From contig NC_090173.1 in NCBI RefSeq assembly GCF_024679245.1, positions 8,652,428 to 8,716,427 on the forward strand: 64,000 nucleotides of DNA. Direction: 5' to 3'. The position numbers were made by a program, and so were the translations under genes. The notes under the pieces were generated by a model that had not been told where the DNA came from, made no database searches, and was given only the letters and a program-made list of their open reading frames with translations. Below are positions 32,501 through 64,000 of the stretch, one piece after another. Source of the DNA: Pseudorasbora parva. Lineage: Eukaryota; Chordata; Actinopteri; Cypriniformes; Gobionidae. Every line of letters starts with the position of its first letter. The stretch's first letter is position 1.

Positions 32501-32700
32501 CTCTGCTATAGTCTGTGCTGCGGGTCTCTGGGTCACACGGTGGGCTTTCCAATTAATGTTGAAAAATATTCCCGGACGACCTCGATAATGAGGCTTAGAT
32601 AAGAATAATAAAAGAAGAGAAGGGGCCGTGGCGATCACACACTGCACTGCTGTCTGTCTGTCCGTTCCACAGGTAGGTATAAAGGGGCGGGGCGGGGCCT
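32501..32700 (-). promoter_or_regulatory. slc25a38: Probable slc25a38 5' exon and promoter
   Basis: The donor CAGAG|GTGAGC on the minus strand is at 32501/32500, and the next exon has an acceptor at 32295. Upstream lies a GC-box cluster (GGGGCGGGGCGGGGCC, 32684-32699) beside a TATA-like GGTATAAA (32677-32684, plus strand; TTTATACC on the gene strand). The start of transcription is placed near 32650 only by inference. On the plus strand the TATAAA is the better match, so bidirectional or plus-strand initiation cannot be excluded. Confidence 0.5.
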
Positions 32701-34744
32701 GACGCAAGGTGTGTAATACGCTGAATCTGATTGGCCCGTTACCAAGCTAGCGGTTGAAAGATCAGGGCCCAAATGTAACAGAACTTATTTGTATTGTCTT
32801 ACACACACAATACAATAAAATAATAGTAAAATAAAAATATCCCACCGATTTTTTAATGGTATAAATTTGCTTCAACGTAAAACAGATCCCCTCAAAACCA
32901 GTTCGGCTTAGTTTGCACCCTTGAGCTCTTGTAGCAGTCATTGTAGCATTTCAACAAATATGTAACGTTATGGAAAAAATAAAATCTCAGTGAAACAGAT
33001 TTTAAAATGGTATGAATTCGCTTCAATGTAAAGCAAATAAATCCGCTCAAAGCCAGCGAGGCGGTCGTGCGCGCTCTCGTGGCAGAACTCAGTAACGGTC
33101 ATAACAAATACCAGTAGCTATTTCCTTAAAAGGGACATGATTATACTCGGGGAACTCTATTTCTCCAACAACTTGCAAAGAAAATCAACCATGGTTTTAA
33201 TATTTTAGTAAAAGTGTTATGTTTGGTGGATTGATTGATTTCCTAATCACAGTTTAAATCTGTTACTTTGTGGTTTACTGTTTGTTACTGTTTTGTTGTT
33301 GTTGTTTTTCGTAAGGGCATTTTCATTAGTATTTTATTACAATGCTATAACGCGATTCACAGTGAACATTAGTCCATTCCCATATTTTGCTAAATGGTTT
33401 AATCCGCTAGCAACAGAGGCTGTAATTCTGACTGACTAAACATGACGTTGAAAAACAGGTTTCGATTTTTTTTTCCAAAAAGATTAAATTATAATGAATA
33501 TTTGGTGAGAAATCCCAGCAAACACTGATCCTACGTACAGCAATGTGTGTCCCTGGCCAAAAACAGTCGAGAGTGGACGGCATTAAAAAAAAAAAAAAAA
33601 AGTACAGAACATTTAAAATTATTACTGAGAACAATGAAGCATTACAGATAAAAAGACAAATGTACATTTAAGGAAGAAATATACAAGAAGAGATAGATAA
33701 GACAAATAGCACTGTAGGTAGACCAAGAACAGAAACAACCGCCAGAGGGAAAAAACCCAAACAAACAACAAGCAAAGACAACATAAGGAAAGAAACCCCA
33801 AGTAAAACATTAATTGGAGCATGTTAAGCCAAGAAGAATAGACTAAATTAAAGGGGGATTTAAAAAAGAATGCAACAAGATACTGTTTTCCTTGTTTTGG
33901 GATTCTTCCATTCAGAAAGCATTAAAAATGCATTCAGATTCATCCGTTCACCTTTTATTTAGGAACTATTCCTCAAACATGACGGGACGTATTGTCAACA
34001 GTCATTAAATGTCCAAATGTTTGCCGGGAAGTAGATGAAGGAAATGCTGAGGTAGGGAATAACAGTTTGTAAAGTCTAATATTAACCGTTCTATTAATAA
34101 TAAAATCTAATTAACAATCAGATTAATTAATTTTAAAGCTCCATACTTTATAGGACTACATCAATCAATCAATTTATTTATATAGCGCTTTTACGATCAC
34201 GATTGTGTCAAAGCAGCTTCACAGTGTCAAACAGGACAGTATTACATCTGTTCTGTGGTACAGTAAATATCGAAAGCAATCCATTTAACAGTTTAAATGT
34301 CGTTTATGGGCCTTTTTTTTACCTGCACTATAAAAAATATTGTTGGTTTAACTTAAAGTAAGTAGCCTAGTTGCCTTAAAATTTTGAGTTTATCGAAATT
34401 AAAAATTTGAGTTGATACAATGAAAGAAATTGGTTTAATGAATAGAAGCTCTATATTATTGTATCTGAACCACATAAAATAAGTGATAAATCGTTAAAAT
34501 AGCACAATTTAGCATTTCACAGCGTCATCACAAATAAAACACACAATTATGCTTATAAAATCCTTTAATAATATTGAATAAAGGTTGTCGAATCTCAAAT
34601 GTTCATTGTATTAACTCAAATATTTAATTTCAATGAACTCAAATTTAAGGCAACCAGGTAACTTATTTTTTAAATATTTTTTCGGTGTGTAGCTAGAAAT
34701 AGATGGACAAAAAAAAAGAGAGATAAGGAACTAGTCAAGAGTCA
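32701..34744. other. Intergenic region between slc25a38 and myh9
   Basis: No gene seen. A repeat with TTTATTTATATAGCGCTTTT lies at 34173-34192, related to the one at 62447. A palindromic element spans about 34327-34692: the left arm has TTGGTTTAACTTAAAGTAAG and TAGTTGCCTTAAAATTTTGA, and the right arm AATTTAAGGCAACCAGGTAA. The rest is AT-rich. Confidence 0.6.
34327..34692. repeat. Foldback MITE (GTTGCCTTAAA ends)
   Basis: Inverted arms GCCTTAAAATTTTGAGTTTA (34373-34392) and ACTCAAATTTAAGGCAAC (34639-34656), with the outer motif AAAAAATATTG matching AATATTTTTTC. Similar wording occurs at 42080-42250 inside myh9. Confidence 0.6.
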
Positions 34745-34765
34745 TACAGTTTTGGAAAAGCCATT

Positions 34766-34771
34766 TTTATT
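34766..34771 (-). terminator. myh9: Probable poly(A) signal of myh9
   Basis: TTTATT on the plus strand (AATAAA on the gene strand, context GCAATAAAAATGG). It would give a 3' UTR of about 1.3 kb downstream of the stop at 36068. Confidence 0.5.
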
Positions 34772-35014
34772 GCATATCATTATATAACGATTCATGACAA
34801 ATCTCTCCAGATATCATTTAGGAGCTGCAGAGAGAGAGAGAACATAACACAACATCACAAAGTCATTATTGGGAGACGAGAATGAGAATGAGAGAGAAAA
34901 ATGCTCTAATGTATCCATAACATAATCAATAATAGTACATTTCTCTCACTTCCCAGCAGTGTGAGCGAAAAAGCAGAAACTGAGCACGAGCTACGAGGAG
35001 CGAGATCGCTGACG

Positions 35015-35059
35015 CTAAAGCGACCGCATCAAATCCTCGTCAGAATCGCCTCTGCCTTT
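35015..35059 (-). other. Possible cryptic or alternative terminal exon in the myh9 3' region
   Basis: A good acceptor (TTTCTCTCAG) at 35060-35061 on the minus strand is followed by 14 codons and TAG: KGRGDSDEDLMRSL. The acidic GDSDEDL resembles the casein-kinase site of MYH9 tailpieces (GDGSDEEV). It could be joined in frame from the weak internal donor ATC|GTCAGT in the preceding exon. It may be chance inside a 3' UTR. Confidence 0.25.
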
Positions 35060-36067
35060 CTGAGAGAAATCAAAACACAGGTCGCTTAATAATCAAATAT
35101 GATGATGTCACAGAGTTTTAAACGTGATCAGAGGTAGCCACGGAAACCGGCGTTCCACGTTTTCAAAAACTCCCGCCAAAAAGCGGATTTCCCGCCCCGT
35201 GCAGCCGTGCTCAGAGTTTACAGTGTGTGCGTGAGAGAAACCGTCAACCCATCCACCCTTCATGCCCTGAACATTAATAAAGACACGTATACTGGGAGGA
35301 AAAGAGGATCAGAAAATATCCAAATAGTAGATTTAAGGCGATAGTGCATAGTCTAAATGAGTTCGTGCATTGCCTACTCTTTATCTTAATTCCTTCAATC
35401 TGCAGCAACCGTGTGAAAGAAAGAAAAAAAAAAACACGTTTTATTGCTCAGAACAATCAGACACGAATCTTTCCCCATTTCATGTGCATATACGGTGACG
35501 ATCTAATATTCTCCGTGCTGGTCTGAATTACTAAATGTGTGTGTAAAGCCCAAAAAGCGTAAGTGTAATTATCATCACAATCTCTTATTTACCAGCAGAG
35601 GTGCATGAGAGCGAGCCTACGTTCATCCTTATACCATTATAAAAACTGGCGAATAAAATACACGTGTAGAAGCAACGGTGCTTTGGTCCCCTTCAAATAA
35701 TTCTTTCTTCACTTTATTTTTTTTTTAACTTATTTATACTTTTTTTCGTCTTTTACTTCAGTTAGAAAAATAGATCCAGAATCGGGATTATCATTAAGGG
35801 AATGTGTCCTTACAAAAATATCATTCCGCTCTTTTTCTATTCTAGATGACATGGAAACACAGATTTGGTCCTCAGTTTGAGTGAAGCTGTCGTGTGTGAT
35901 TGTCAAGAGAACCATTGTGTGTGTGTGTGTTTTAATACACTATGGCACTAAAACAATAATAATAAAAAAACAAGAATGTATCTCTGAGTTTTCTTGAACG
36001 TTATCATCCGAGAATTGTGTGTATCTGTGTGTGTGTGTGTGTGGGGAACGCTGCAGTCGGACTTCTT

Positions 36068-63999
<27,932 letters not shown>

Positions 64000-64000
64000 C

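Noticed and set aside
35730..35915. 61-codon minus-strand frame in the myh9 3' region
   Set aside because: No family resemblance; falls inside the inferred 3' UTR.

Overview
The window looks like teleost, probably cyprinid-type, nuclear DNA. It has small phase-consistent exons, long introns full of Tc1/mariner and hAT elements, very many (GT)n and (GA)n microsatellites, and large minisatellites. Three protein-coding genes can be read; all gene calls rest on my own translation and remembered family sequences, not on a search.

(1) 1.2-8.9 kb, plus strand: a six-exon gene for a short secreted protein of about 316 residues. It matches the N-terminal region of VWA7 (von Willebrand factor A domain-containing 7) and stops just where the VWA domain should begin. 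Its introns hold an intact Tc1-like transposon, two inverted RecQ-helicase-like fragments and a decayed Tc1 element. (2) 8.9-16.9 kb: intergenic DNA built from transposons (a frameshifted Tc1, a MITE, a hAT element with an exact 8-bp target duplication inside an older tandem repeat, a Tc1 remnant). (3) 16.9-32.7 kb, minus strand: slc25a38, the mitochondrial glycine carrier, with seven coding exons (283 residues). Three of its introns each carry their own subfamily of one 21-bp minisatellite, and a hAT element sits a few bases inside the donor of its second coding exon. (4) 34.7-64 kb, minus strand: the 3' three quarters of a non-muscle myosin II heavy chain, best matched to myh9 (28 coding exons, 1,437 residues, from mid-motor to the non-helical tailpiece). 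The remaining motor exons lie beyond the right edge.

slc25a38 and myh9 lie head to tail on the minus strand about 2 kb apart. Nothing suggests that the three genes share a pathway. The main non-genic signal is repeat biology: at least seven Tc1-like families in ten copies or fragments, including one intact 331-residue DD34E transposase with a near-identical copy broken by one base; a 350-codon transposase frame interrupted by a single TGA; 34-bp, 12-bp, 82-bp and 21-bp minisatellites inside introns; several foldback elements; and microsatellites that directly form splice donors.

Points that deserve checking in the genes: one myh9 exon (41739-41868) is one base too long for the frame if its only canonical donor is used; a diverged duplicate of an exon end with its own donor lies 53 bp from the real one (54474 versus 54527); and a possible cryptic terminal exon lies in the myh9 3' region (35015-35059).
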